Shown: in pieces, positions 34,845 to 43,075 of the stretch
Layout: the number at the start of each line of letters is the position of its first letter
Position numbering within the stretch: position 1 is the first letter of the stretch
Assembly: GCA_041485905.1 (NCBI GenBank)
Contig: JBGPKK010000008.1
Location: 1 to 55,537, forward strand
DNA: 55,537 bases
Source: JAHFUI01 sp041485905
Lineage (GTDB): Bacteria > Acidobacteriota > Vicinamibacteria > Vicinamibacterales > CAVVIG01
Direction: 5' to 3'
Notes under the pieces: generated by a model
What the model was told of the DNA's origin: nothing
What the model saw: only the letters and a program-made list of their open reading frames with translations
The model's database searches: none
Made by a program: the position numbers and the translations under genes

Positions 34845-35168
34845 GTGGCTGCAGCACCGAAGTTGATGACGCTCGACGACTGCTTCAATACGCCGGAAAC
34901 GCTTCGCGTGCGAGGTGCGCCCAATCTCGTGGTCGAGATCCTGTCGCCGCAGCCGCGAATCGGCCGGACGGAAGACCGCGTCGGCTGGTTCGCGGAGTAC
35001 GGAGTCGGCGAGTGCTGGCTGGTCCACCAGGACCGGAGGGAAGTCGCGGTCCTTGAGTTTGCCGATAAGCGGTTGCGCGAGCGGCGTCTGTTCAAAGCGC
35101 GCGAAGCCGTGGTCTCGGACGTCCTGCCGGAGTTGTCGATCAGCCTCGAAGACATCCTCGACGTGTGA
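34845..35168 (+). pseudogene. Internally deleted Uma2-family (DUF820) endonuclease-like protein
   Basis: A 107-codon frame with GTG start 34845 after AAGGAG. Residues ~8-17 (MTLDDCFNTPE) resemble the N-terminus of Uma2 proteins and residues ~24-107 (GAPNLVVEILSPQPRIG, RVGWFAEYGVGECWLVHQD) the C-terminal half of the PD-(D/E)XK-like fold. The ~70 residues that normally lie between them (including the YELVDGE strand) are absent, so the gene is an in-frame deletion remnant, normal length being ~185-200 aa. Its stop overlaps the GTG of the MFS gene (GTGA); its translation may still be used to couple that gene. Confidence 0.7.
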
Positions 35169-36442
35169 GTACGCCGGATCAGGTCGCGCTCGCCTCGGCA
35201 ACCTCGAAAGCGCGCCGCCGGCTGATCCCCTTTCTCTTTCTCCTCTACATTGTCGCCTACCTCGATCGCGTCAACGTCGGCTTTGCCGCGCTGCAGATGA
35301 ACGAGGCGCTTGGTTTTTCGGCGCGCACGTACGGTCTGGGATCCGGAATCTTTTTTCTGAGCTACGTCGCGCTGGAGATTCCCAGCAACGTGATCCTCGC
35401 GCGAGTGGGCGCCCGGCTGTGGATCGCGCGGATCATGATCACGTGGGGGCTCGTGTCGTCGGCGATGATGTTCGTGCGCGGTGCCACCGGCTTCTACACG
35501 ATGCGATTTCTGCTCGGCGCGGCCGAGGCCGGCTTTTTTCCCGGCATCATTTTCTATTTGACCTGCTGGTTTCCCCAGCGCGAGCGGGCGCGGACCGTCG
35601 CCGCCTTTATGACCGCGGTTCTGGCTGCCGGAATGATCGGCGGTCCCGTGTCGGGCGCGCTGTTGTCGCTCGATGGCGCGGGAGGGCTCGCCGGGTGGCA
35701 GTGGCTCTTTCTCCTCGAGGGGTTGCCGGCTTTGGCGCTCGGGTTCGTCGTGCTCGCCGTCTTGAGTGAACGGCCCGACGATGCCTCGTGGCTGACGATA
35801 CATGAGCGGGCGACGTTGACCGCATGCCTCCGCGACGAAGCCAGCCTGAGGCGCGGGCGGCCGCAGACTGCGGTTGCCGCGTTGACGAGCCGGCCGGTCT
35901 GGATCCTGGCCCTCGTGTATTTCACGATACCAGTCGCGCTCTATGGCATGGCCTTCTGGCTGCCGCAAATCATCAAGACCGCGTCGGGCGGCTCGGATCT
36001 CGAAGTCGGACTGCTTAGCGCGATCCCGTACATCTTCGGCGCCATCGGGATGGTCGTGGTGGGCCGGCATTCGGACCGGACAGGCGAGCGGCGATGGCAC
36101 GTCGCGCTGTCGGCCCTCACCGGTGGCGTGGCCTTCGCCGCCAGCGCGTTCGTTCACACGCTCGTTCCATCGCTGATGCTGTTGTCGATCGCGATGATGG
36201 GGCTGGCATCGATGTTCGGGCCGTTCTGGACGCTGGCGACATCCGTGGTCGGCGGCCTCGGCGCGGCCGCCGGCATCGCGCTCGTCAACTCGGTTGGCAA
36301 CGTGGGCGGGTTCGTCGGTCCCTATATGCTAGGCTACGTCCTCGACACGACGCACAGTTTTGCTGCGGGCCTGGTCGCCATCGGCGCGATTCTGGCGGCG
36401 GGCGGCGTGCTCCTGATTGTGATCCCAGACCAACCACAGTGA
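35165..36442 (+). CDS. MFS transporter, ACS family (phthalate/tartrate permease-like)
   Basis: A 425-aa twelve-helix carrier. TM1 signature YIVAYLDRVNVGFAALQMNE is the hallmark of the ACS family that moves organic anions; FLLGAAEAGFFPGIIFYLT and WFPQRERARTVA are the next conserved blocks. Start GTG 35165 overlaps the Uma2 remnant stop. Substrate likely an organic acid. It lies back-to-back with another ACS carrier, and the segment is flanked by inverted copies of a 14-bp repeat. Confidence 0.9.
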   Translation: MSTPDQVALASATSKARRRLIPFLFLLYIVAYLDRVNVGFAALQMNEALGFSARTYGLGSGIFFLSYVALEIPSNVILARVGARLWIARIMITWGLVSSAMMFVRGATGFYTMRFLLGAAEAGFFPGIIFYLTCWFPQRERARTVAAFMTAVLAAGMIGGPVSGALLSLDGAGGLAGWQWLFLLEGLPALALGFVVLAVLSERPDDASWLTIHERATLTACLRDEASLRRGRPQTAVAALTSRPVWILALVYFTIPVALYGMAFWLPQIIKTASGGSDLEVGLLSAIPYIFGAIGMVVVGRHSDRTGERRWHVALSALTGGVAFAASAFVHTLVPSLMLLSIAMMGLASMFGPFWTLATSVVGGLGAAAGIALVNSVGNVGGFVGPYMLGYVLDTTHSFAAGLVAIGAILAAGGVLLIVIPDQPQ

Positions 36443-36667
36443 CTCATCGTCGTTGGGGCCGCGCCGTGTTGTGGGTCGGATTCTAGGGTGCGCTGAGCGC
36501 AGTGTTTTGCGCCACTGTTCAAAATCCCCCACGCGACCGGCATTCTGGATTGGGACCAGCACCTCTTCTATCACGGCGCGGTGCTGAAGAACATCGTCGA
36601 GTACGCCGCGTTCCCAATTTGCCGCGAACGAACACTTGACGTAGGTAGTGTCCGCCTTCAGCCGGAC
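36443..36667. repeat. Intergenic region ending in a palindromic GTCCGCC-TTCA-GCCGGAC element
   Basis: The gap between the MFS carrier and panE holds no intact gene. Around 36520-36640 the plus strand reads ILDWDQHLFYHGAVLKNIVEY, a protein-like run with no start, possibly a gene scar. At 36650-36667 is the palindrome GTCCGCC-TTCA-GCCGGAC (one mismatch); with its flank (36638-36658) it is the inverted copy of the element at 33371-33395. The TCA of its core (36658-36660) is the stop codon of panE on the minus strand. Confidence 0.7.
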
Positions 36668-37581
36668 CGTTTGCCGCCTGCGTACGGGGCGAGTACCGTC
36701 GCGATGAAGCGGTGAGTCGGTGCCAGGACGCCGACCTCCTCGCCGATGCGGACGACCGCGCCGCTCAGCCAGGGGAGCTCGAGCGGGCGGCCGCGTTCCA
36801 GGTCTTCGAGCATCGACGACTTCGCCTGTGGCGGAAGCGCTTGAAACCCCTTCAGCATGTCGTCGAAGACCTTGGTCGGCAGCGGGATCCCTTTCGCGTG
36901 CGCGACCGCCATCGTCTCCATGCCCGCAGCCTGGCACATCGTCATCAGGTCCGGATCGTCGCGGACGGCGCCGATTGGCAGTCGAGTCACCGTCGTCACG
37001 CCGCTGAAGACGGAAAGCCAGACGAACTTCGACCAGATGTCGATCTCGATGTGCTCGCTAAGCTTGGATTGGAAACCCGCGGCACGACAGGCCTCGTGCA
37101 AGTACTCGAGCCGGGGCGACCGGTCACCGTTCATCTCGCCGAATGTCAGCCGATTGTTCGCGGTATGGCGAATGACTCCGGGCTCCGCCACCACCGCGGC
37201 AACGTATGCCGTGCCCCCGGCCGTGTGTTGCGGGCCGACCGCCCGCGTCAGCACCTCGACGCTCTGCACGCCGTTCTGAAACGGAACGACGACGGTGTCG
37301 GGACCGATGAGCGGCGGGAGCAGCTCGGTTGCCGAGGCGGTGTCGTAGAGCTTGACGGTAAAGAAAACGACGTCTACCGGCCCGATTGTTGACGGGTTGT
37401 CGGTCGCGTGAACATTCGGCACGTAGAAGTTGCCCAGGGGACTCTGGATACGGAGACCGCGCGTGCGTAGCGCCTCGAGGTGCGCGCCGCGCGCGATGAA
37501 GGCGACGTCGGTCCCGGCCGCAGCGAGCCGCCCGCCGAAGTAGCCGCCCACGCCGCCGCTGCCGAGGATCGCGATGCGCAC
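36658..37581 (-). CDS. 2-dehydropantoate 2-reductase family protein (ApbA/PanE)
   Basis: A 307-aa NADP-dependent reductase. The Rossmann start MRIAILGSGGVGGYFGGRLA, then VDVVFFTVKLYDT, VVPFQNGVQSVE and the C-terminal helical domain with KFVWLSVFSGVTTVTRLPIG and the lysine/glutamate pattern support it. The predicted reaction is ketopantoate to pantoate in coenzyme A synthesis, though paralogues act on other 2-keto acids. The last codons and TGA come from a repeat element. No panB or panC neighbour is present. Confidence 0.88.
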   Translation of the reverse strand: MRIAILGSGGVGGYFGGRLAAAGTDVAFIARGAHLEALRTRGLRIQSPLGNFYVPNVHATDNPSTIGPVDVVFFTVKLYDTASATELLPPLIGPDTVVVPFQNGVQSVEVLTRAVGPQHTAGGTAYVAAVVAEPGVIRHTANNRLTFGEMNGDRSPRLEYLHEACRAAGFQSKLSEHIEIDIWSKFVWLSVFSGVTTVTRLPIGAVRDDPDLMTMCQAAGMETMAVAHAKGIPLPTKVFDDMLKGFQALPPQAKSSMLEDLERGRPLELPWLSGAVVRIGEEVGVLAPTHRFIATVLAPYAGGKRSG

Positions 37582-37599
37582 CGAGGCATCATCTTACGA

Positions 37600-38175
37600 T
37601 CACTTGATGACGGTCAGCGTGACGTCGACTTTGGTCACCTCGCCGTTGACCCTGTCGGTCGCCGCGGTGAATTCTGTTGTCTGGCCGTCCTTCAGGATGA
37701 CGCTCTCGCTCGATCTGAACGAGCGGAATGAAGGGATGTCGCTGACCTTCGTCACACCCTCCGCCGATTGGCCATCTGCATACACCGACGAGTCGTCGAT
37801 GTTGATGTCCACTTTGAAGCGCCCATCGTCGGTGCTGGAGGCGGTGCAATCGATGTTCGTGCCGATGTCCTTGTACTGCACGGAACTCATCGGACCCGGC
37901 ACCGTGTCTTTGGGGGTCATAAACGTCAGTATCGGAACCTGCGCGCCCATTCGAAGAGAAGCTCGGCCCCCGCCGTTGGCATTGACCGAGAGCATGTACG
38001 GCACGTTGCTCACCTTCTTGTCGCCTCGATACCGCGAGATGACAATCTGGACTTTGAGCGGAGTAAGCGCCGGCTTCGCGGCCGGCGTCCTTGCCGCTGG
38101 TTCCTGCGTCTGAACCACTCCTCCGAACGCCAGCGCGAATACCGTGGCGAGCGCGAGCAGGTGTGGATGTTTCAC
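37600..38175 (-). CDS. Exported protein of sigma/anti-sigma operon, secretin-like C-terminal motif
   Basis: A 191-aa protein with a signal peptide (KHPHLLALATVFALAFGG). The mature part (KVQIVISRYRGDKKVS, YMLSVNAN, LRMGAQVPI, VQYKDIGTNIDC and SVILKDGQTTEF) resembles the family found behind ECF sigma genes in acidobacteria; 'LRMGAQVPI … YKDIGTNIDC' also recalls secretin C-domain strands, but it is too short for a secretin. Start GTG 38175 overlaps the anti-sigma stop (GTGA). Function unknown, probably an envelope stress output or sensor. Confidence 0.7.
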   Translation of the reverse strand: MKHPHLLALATVFALAFGGVVQTQEPAARTPAAKPALTPLKVQIVISRYRGDKKVSNVPYMLSVNANGGGRASLRMGAQVPILTFMTPKDTVPGPMSSVQYKDIGTNIDCTASSTDDGRFKVDINIDDSSVYADGQSAEGVTKVSDIPSFRSFRSSESVILKDGQTTEFTAATDRVNGEVTKVDVTLTVIK

Positions 38176-38744
38176 TGACGTTCTCCTTCTCCAGCCGTCG
38201 TCGGCTCGAAAACAATTGGCGGAATGGTGAGGTCGCCCAGCGGTTGAAGCGCTGCGGTGGCGGAGGGGCCCTCCGGCACCAACGACAGGTCGATGCGTCC
38301 TTGCCCGACAAGTTCGAAGAGACGCCGCCAAGCCCTCGCCTCGTCGGCCGCTATCAGCACTTCGGGCTCTTTGACGGCCATACTCGGTCGGCTCAACTTC
38401 CTCGGCGCAGGACTAAAGTCCTGCGTCACAACAATGTCCTGCGCCGAATCGCGCGTCGCGATCGGTGGTGTTGCTCGTGCAGTCCCTGAGTTCTGCGTGT
38501 TGGCGACGTCGTTCTGGCGCGGAGAGCGATTCGTTCCAGGCATCGCCAGGATCACGGCGATCACGATCGCTCCCGCGGCCGCGAACACCCAGGGCAGGCG
38601 CCAGCCCGAAGGCGCCGGCTCGCTCGAGAGCCGCGTCCGCACGCGTGCGAGAAACTCCGGCGACGGATCGATCGCGAGCGCCGCTTCGATCTCTCGATCG
38701 ATCGCCGACTCGGTCAGCGCGTCGGCGGATCGGTGATCGTCCAT
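38172..38744 (-). CDS. Putative membrane-bound anti-sigma factor with repeat-derived segment
   Basis: A 190-aa protein. An N-terminal cytoplasmic part (DREIEAALAIDPSPEFLARVRTRL split by loops) precedes one transmembrane helix (LPWVFAAAGAIVIAVILAM, ~residues 49-67) and a periplasmic domain. This layout and the position right after an ECF sigma gene support an anti-sigma role. Residues ~106-113 (TQDFSPAP) are encoded by a palindromic repeat element (38406-38425). ATG 38744 overlaps the 3' end of the sigma gene by 31 bp, so the two are co-translated. Confidence 0.75.
   Translation of the reverse strand: MDDHRSADALTESAIDREIEAALAIDPSPEFLARVRTRLSSEPAPSGWRLPWVFAAAGAIVIAVILAMPGTNRSPRQNDVANTQNSGTARATPPIATRDSAQDIVVTQDFSPAPRKLSRPSMAVKEPEVLIAADEARAWRRLFELVGQGRIDLSLVPEGPSATAALQPLGDLTIPPIVFEPTTAGEGERQ
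38406..38425. repeat. In-frame palindrome CGCAGGAC-TAAA-GTCCTGCG in the anti-sigma gene
   Basis: Arms CGCAGGAC and GTCCTGCG (8 bp, 9 if the flanking T/A pair is counted) around the TAAA core. On the coding (minus) strand it reads Q-D-F-S-P-A, avoiding the stop codons present in other frames. The same GCAGGAC arm sequence appears in a longer inverted repeat at 39294-39317. Confidence 0.8.
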
Positions 38745-39274
38745 TGCAACAGCTCCTTCAATCGTCTTCTCGCAAGAAACAGACGAGACTTCACCGTGCC
38801 TTCCGGCAAACCCAGCAGCGCCGCCACTTGGCGCAGGTCGTGTCCCTCGATTCCTGCGAGAACGCTCACGATACGCAGTTTCTCCGGGAGCGCATCGATC
38901 GCCTGCCAGAGTTGAGTGGTGCGTTCCTGTTCGACAAGCGCATCCACCGTCGAGGTTGCCGGTGGCCCCGCATGGCCCAACTCCCGAACCATCCGCCGCC
39001 GATTCGCCCGCTGACGGTCGATGGCCAGCCGCCACGTCATCCGGACGAGCCACGCCCGGAACCGATCGCGATCGCGAAGCTGCCGGAAGCCGCGATACGC
39101 TTTCACAAACGCTTCCTGCGCGACGTCTTCCGCATCCTGACGATGCCGGAGGACGCTGAAGGCGACCCGAAACGCGAGCGCCGACGACTCGACCAGCCGT
39201 GCCTCAAACTCGCGTTCGAGCTCGTCTTCCACGCTGATTAGCCCGCCGGCCAGACGGTCCGTGCACTCATTCAT
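38714..39274 (-). CDS. ECF-type RNA polymerase sigma factor
   Basis: A 186-aa sigma-70 family protein with region 2 (AFRVAFSVLRHRQDAEDVAQ, then EAFVKAYRGF, RFRAWLVRMTWRLAIDRQR) and region 4 (LPEKLRIVSVLAGIEGHDL, then QVAALLGLPEGTVKSRLFLA, the helix-turn-helix). ATG 39274 is preferred; a TTG lies 12 bp upstream. It overlaps the anti-sigma gene and forms a three-gene operon with the exported protein. Autoregulation is likely, as ECF operons usually transcribe themselves. Confidence 0.93.
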   Translation of the reverse strand: MNECTDRLAGGLISVEDELEREFEARLVESSALAFRVAFSVLRHRQDAEDVAQEAFVKAYRGFRQLRDRDRFRAWLVRMTWRLAIDRQRANRRRMVRELGHAGPPATSTVDALVEQERTTQLWQAIDALPEKLRIVSVLAGIEGHDLRQVAALLGLPEGTVKSRLFLARRRLKELLQWTITDPPTR

Positions 39275-39293
39275 CAACGCGAACAATCATGTA

Positions 39294-39317
39294 GCAGGAC
39301 GCCGCCGACCGTCCTGC
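39294..39317. promoter_or_regulatory. Inverted repeat in the sigma/ada divergent region
   Basis: GCAGGACG (39294-39301) and CGTCCTGC (39310-39317), 8-bp perfect arms with an 8-bp spacer, lie 20 bp before the sigma start and 77 bp before ada. It could be an operator or a relative of the palindromic repeats, as the GCAGGAC arm also occurs at 38406. No promoter consensus was established. Confidence 0.4.
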
Positions 39318-39393
39318 GGTTCACTGGCTTATTATTTGACCGCAAGACCCGGATAGCGTCCCGTCGGGCTGTGGTGCAGACTGTTCCTGTCTT

Positions 39394-40455
39394 ATGACTG
39401 ACCTGTCAACTCACGCCGAAGAGACGGTTCGATGGCGTGCGGTGCTGGCCCATGACAAGCGCGTGGACGGGACCTTCGTGTACGCCGTGCGGTCGACGGG
39501 CATCTACTGCCGGCCGTCGTGCCCCAGCCGGCGGCCCAATCGCGACCGCGTTGTCTTCTTCGAGTCCCCTCTGGCCGCGGAAGGTTCCGGGTTTCGCGCG
39601 TGCAAGCGGTGTCGGCCGCAGGAAACCGCGGCATCCGACCCCTGGGTTGAGAAGATCCGTCGCGCGTGCGTGTATCTCGCCGATGTCGACGGACATCCGT
39701 CGCTGGCGGCGCTCGCCACGCGGATTGGCGGCAGCCCCTATCACCTGCAGCGCAATTTCAAGCGGCTGGTCGGGCTAACGCCGCGTCAATACGCGGACGC
39801 CTGCCGCCTCGGAAAGGTGAAGCGTCAGCTGCGCCGGGGCCACGCCGTCACATCTGCGATCTTTGATGCGGGATATGGATCGAGCAGTCGATTTTATGAA
39901 GGCGCGGCGGGGAAGCTCGGTATGACGCCGTCCACCTACCAACGCGGAGGATCCGGGATGAGCATTGCGTACACGATCGTCGATTCGGCGTTGGGGCGAG
40001 TGCTCGTTGCGGCGACGGACCGGGGCATTTGCGCGGTTTCGATGGGCACGTCGGACGGAAGCCTGGAGCGCAACCTGAGAGTCGAATATCCTGCGGCGAC
40101 CATCGCCGCGGCAGCCGGATCGTTTACCGCATGGACCACCGAGATCCTGGCGCGCCTGGCCGGTCGGCAACCGCGCGTGGATCTGCCGTTGCACGTGCAG
40201 GCCACCGCCTTTCAGTGGCAGGTGTGGCAGGCGCTCGGGACGATTCCGCATGGCGAGACTCGGACGTACGGCGAGCTCGCCGCCGCCATCGGCCGCCCGA
40301 ATGCGGTGCGCGCCGTCGCCCGCGCGTGCGCGACCAACCCGGTGGCTGTGGCGATTCCCTGTCACCGCGTTGTCGCGGCCTCGGGATCGATCAGCGGTTA
40401 TCGATGGGGCACCGACCGAAAAAAAGCGCTGCTCGCGCGCGAACGGCAAGTCTGA
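39394..40455 (+). CDS. ada: Bifunctional Ada: DNA-methyl sensor activator / O6-methylguanine-DNA methyltransferase
   Basis: A 353-aa protein with all three Ada modules. The N-terminal zinc domain has Cys39, Cys43, Cys70 and Cys73 (STGIYCRPSC, FRACKRC), offset by one from E. coli Ada. The AraC-type helix-turn-helix covers ~residues 90-170 (LAALATRIGGSPYHLQRNFK). The C-terminal methyltransferase has Cys323 in IPCHRVVAASG, the suicide acceptor, and the helix GETRTYGELAAAIGRP. It repairs methyl-phosphotriester and O6-methylguanine damage and activates its own regulon. Divergent from the sigma operon. Confidence 0.95.
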   Translation: MTDLSTHAEETVRWRAVLAHDKRVDGTFVYAVRSTGIYCRPSCPSRRPNRDRVVFFESPLAAEGSGFRACKRCRPQETAASDPWVEKIRRACVYLADVDGHPSLAALATRIGGSPYHLQRNFKRLVGLTPRQYADACRLGKVKRQLRRGHAVTSAIFDAGYGSSSRFYEGAAGKLGMTPSTYQRGGSGMSIAYTIVDSALGRVLVAATDRGICAVSMGTSDGSLERNLRVEYPAATIAAAAGSFTAWTTEILARLAGRQPRVDLPLHVQATAFQWQVWQALGTIPHGETRTYGELAAAIGRPNAVRAVARACATNPVAVAIPCHRVVAASGSISGYRWGTDRKKALLARERQV

Positions 40456-40504
40456 TTCAGTGGCTGAGGATCACGAAGCCACGAAGGTAGGTGGCGCGCC
40501 TCAC

Positions 40505-41572
40505 CTATTGGGGGTGTCTGAAGTTAAATAATCGATAGCTAAAATGACACCTTTCTGTGTAGCCTCCGATAACGAAATAGTAGCGGGTGCCTGCAGTCAC
40601 CGTCCAACCGCCGAGGGGGCCGAATTCGCTCGGCGGCACCGCCGCTTGCCCACTCGATGAGATGTAGTAGACCAAGCCGAAGTCGTAGCCTTGGAAAGGA
40701 AATACAAAAGGTGAAAAGGCAGAATTCGCTGTTCCATCGCGGTGGACGTCAAACACCGCCATTGTTCTGGCTTTCAGTTCGCAGAGCTGGTTCTCGCAGC
40801 AGATGTGGTCATCGCGGCGGCAGAGGCCGCTAAAGAACGGATCGATCGGATGCTCCGTACATACATCGGTGCCCGTTATGTCGGATGAAATGTCCGCGGG
40901 TCGCATCGCGATGTCTGGATGGCTGTCGCGCGGCAATTGCACGACGCCGAACTGCTTGGTGTCGTAACCCGGCTTGCTCACAACCAGGCTGAATCCAGCG
41001 GTCTCAATGCCCCGCAGCGTGAAGTGCCCGGTGTCGTCGGTGGTTGTGGCCTCGTTGTCATGCGGGCAGGTCGGACACCCGACGAAGTGAATGCCGACCG
41101 TGGCGCCCGACAACGCGACACCCTGCGTGGGCGCGCTCTCGTGGACCACGCCGCTGATGTCAAACCGCACGGGTTGCGAAATCTGTTTCGCCACCGCCAC
41201 ATGCGCCGTACCCTGCACGCTTTGGAACGTCGCCGTCACGTCGGTGTCGCCCGGCCCCTTCACCGTGACGAGACCGGTGCTCGACACCGTCGCGACCGCG
41301 ACGTTGGATGATTGCCAGGACGCCTGGCTCGTGACGTCCTTCCGCGTCCCATCGGACAATGCCGCGGACGCGCCCAGCTGCGTGGTCTGACCAACTGCCA
41401 GAGTACTCAAGCCGGTGATGGTGACAGCCGTGACGAACGCCACCGCGGGTGAGGGCGTCACCGGACTGGTCGTCGTTGACGTCGGGGCGTCGCCGCCACA
41501 TGCGGCAACCGAGACCGCGAGCCCTCCAAACACCAGCCAACTCGCCGTCCGCCGCGTCGACGGTGAAATCAT
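40505..41572 (-). CDS. Lipoprotein with BIG2 and carboxypeptidase-regulatory-like domains
   Basis: A 355-aa surface or periplasmic lipoprotein: signal plus lipobox VSVAACGG (Cys ~25). Residues ~45-125 form a bacterial Ig-like BIG2 domain (ITGLSTLAVGQTTQLGASAA, WQSSNVAVATVSSTGLVTV). Residues ~140-230 form a carboxypeptidase-regulatory-like domain (GHFTLRGIETAGFSLVVSKP, GYDTKQF). The C-terminal ~130 residues are rich in Cys (LCRRDDHICCENQLCELK) and end in beta strands. Probably an adhesin-like or cell-envelope protein. Upstream gap contains a tandem repeat. Confidence 0.8.
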   Translation of the reverse strand: MISPSTRRTASWLVFGGLAVSVAACGGDAPTSTTTSPVTPSPAVAFVTAVTITGLSTLAVGQTTQLGASAALSDGTRKDVTSQASWQSSNVAVATVSSTGLVTVKGPGDTDVTATFQSVQGTAHVAVAKQISQPVRFDISGVVHESAPTQGVALSGATVGIHFVGCPTCPHDNEATTTDDTGHFTLRGIETAGFSLVVSKPGYDTKQFGVVQLPRDSHPDIAMRPADISSDITGTDVCTEHPIDPFFSGLCRRDDHICCENQLCELKARTMAVFDVHRDGTANSAFSPFVFPFQGYDFGLVYYISSSGQAAVPPSEFGPLGGWTVTAGTRYYFVIGGYTERCHFSYRLFNFRHPQ

Positions 41573-41642
41573 GTGATGGTCATTCTGGCCGTTTCCGTCT
41601 GGCTCACGTCTCACTCTCGCGTGAACACTTCCGAAAATCAAG

Positions 41643-41735
41643 CTCGACCGAGCTGACCCAACCCGACCGACCTGACCTACCTGACTTACCTGAACCCACC
41701 CGGCCCACCTGACCTACCCGACCCACCTGACCTAG
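41643..41735. repeat. Tandem CTGACCTACC-type repeat in a divergent promoter region
   Basis: A run of imperfect 9-10-bp units of the form (C)CTGACCTACC / GACCCACC from about 41650 to 41733. It is the same family as the block at 15961-16050 and again sits between divergent genes, here the BIG2 lipoprotein and the FAD oxidoreductase. Confidence 0.8.
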
Positions 41736-41752
41736 AATGACCACCGCATCTC

Positions 41753-42967
41753 ATGACCAAATACGGACGATCCGTCTGGCTTGACCGATTCCCGAAGTCG
41801 CGCGTGCCGGTATACCCGCGTCACCGCAGTTCCATGAACACCGACGTCGTCATCGTCGGCGGCGGGCTGACCGGCTGCGCCACCGCGTACGCCTTCGGCG
41901 CGGCGGGCGTGAAGGTGCTGCTGCTCGAGGCCGATCAGATCGGCCGTGGCGGCACCGCATCCGGCGCAGGGTGGATCGCCGGCGATCCGGGCGTGAGCCT
42001 GGCGGACCTGGAGAAAGCGTTGGGAGCCCGGCCGGCTCGCCGCGCGTGGCAGGTCTGGCACCGGGCGAGTCTCGACTTCGCGGCGCTGCTGCGCCGGTTG
42101 AAGATTTCATGTGCGCTCGAACCGCATGGATCCGTCACGGTGGCCATGAACACGGAGCAGGCGGGCCGCCTCAAGCGGGAGCAGGAAGCGCGCCGGGACG
42201 CCGGGTTGGACGTGCCGCTGCTCACCCCGCGGATGCTGGGACCGGACGTCGGACTGGCGGCGACCGCCGGCATGCGGGTGCGCGAGGGCGCCACTTTCGA
42301 TCCGTATCGGGCTGCGCTTGGATTAGCCGCTGCCGCAACCGAGCGCGGCGCGCGGTTGTTCGAGCGCTCAACCGCCGTGCGGATCACGTTCGGCCGTCGC
42401 GACGTCCACGTCCAGACTTCCGGCGGCACCATCCGCGCCGCGCGGCTTGTCGTGGCGACCGGCGGGCCGACGCCGCTCTTTAAGGCGCTTCGACGGCACT
42501 TCTGGTTTCGCCATACCTACCTGGCACTCACGGCGCCTGTACCGGCCCGGATCCGCCAGCAGATGGGCGGGCGCGAGACGGTGGTCCGCGACAGCGCGAG
42601 TCCGCCGCATGTCGTGCGGTGGGTCGGCGATGACCGGCTGCTCATCATGGGCGCGGACTCGGAGTCGGCCCCCGATCGTCAGCGATCCAAAGTTCTCGTG
42701 CAGCGCACGGGTCAGTTGATGTACGAGCTGTCGACGCTGTATCCCGACATCTCAGGAATCGCGCCGGAGTACGGATGGGATGCGGCGTACGCGCTGACGG
42801 GCGACGGGTTGCCGCACATCGGTCCGCACCGCAACTTCCCGCATCACCTCTTCGCGTTCGGCGACGCCAGTCACAGCGCGACGGGTGGATATCTGGCGAG
42901 CCGCATTCTCCTCCGCCATCATCTCGGCGAGCTCGAGCCGGCGGACGAGGTGTTTGGGTTCCGGTAG
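41753..42967 (+). CDS. FAD-dependent oxidoreductase (DAO family)
   Basis: A 404-aa flavoenzyme. The FAD-binding dinucleotide fold is at residues ~31-60: TDVVIVGGGLTGCATAYAF … VLLLEADQIGRGGTASGAGW. The C-terminal region has GLPHIGPHRNFPHHLFAFGD, the usual second FAD contact. The family (glycine/D-amino-acid oxidase-like) oxidises secondary or primary amines. It is 28 residues longer at the N-terminus than the core fold; an internal ATG at 41834 would give a shorter version. No substrate can be assigned. Confidence 0.88.
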   Translation: MTKYGRSVWLDRFPKSRVPVYPRHRSSMNTDVVIVGGGLTGCATAYAFGAAGVKVLLLEADQIGRGGTASGAGWIAGDPGVSLADLEKALGARPARRAWQVWHRASLDFAALLRRLKISCALEPHGSVTVAMNTEQAGRLKREQEARRDAGLDVPLLTPRMLGPDVGLAATAGMRVREGATFDPYRAALGLAAAATERGARLFERSTAVRITFGRRDVHVQTSGGTIRAARLVVATGGPTPLFKALRRHFWFRHTYLALTAPVPARIRQQMGGRETVVRDSASPPHVVRWVGDDRLLIMGADSESAPDRQRSKVLVQRTGQLMYELSTLYPDISGIAPEYGWDAAYALTGDGLPHIGPHRNFPHHLFAFGDASHSATGGYLASRILLRHHLGELEPADEVFGFR

Positions 42968-42991
42968 ACCCACCCTGAATTTGGTCATCTC

Positions 42992-43062
42992 GTCATCTGG
43001 TCATTGCTCATCAATCGATCAATCAATGACCAGATGACCGGATGATCAAATGACCAGATGTA
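42992..43062. repeat. Inverted TCATCTGGTCATT repeat before bshB1
   Basis: GTCATCTGGTCATTG (42992-43006) and CAATGACCAGATGAC (43024-43038) are perfect 15-bp inverted arms with a 17-bp spacer, followed by a further ATGATCAAATGACCAGATG copy that runs to 43060 and ends 15 bp before the bshB1 start. It may act as a terminator for the upstream gene or simply be a dispersed repeat. Confidence 0.75.
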
Positions 43063-43075
43063 TCCTAAGAAGGAC

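Noticed and set aside
36520..36640. Plus-strand reading ILDWDQHLFYHGAVLKN between the MFS carrier and panE
   Set aside because: There is no start codon or recognisable family; mentioned as a possible scar within the intergenic entry only.
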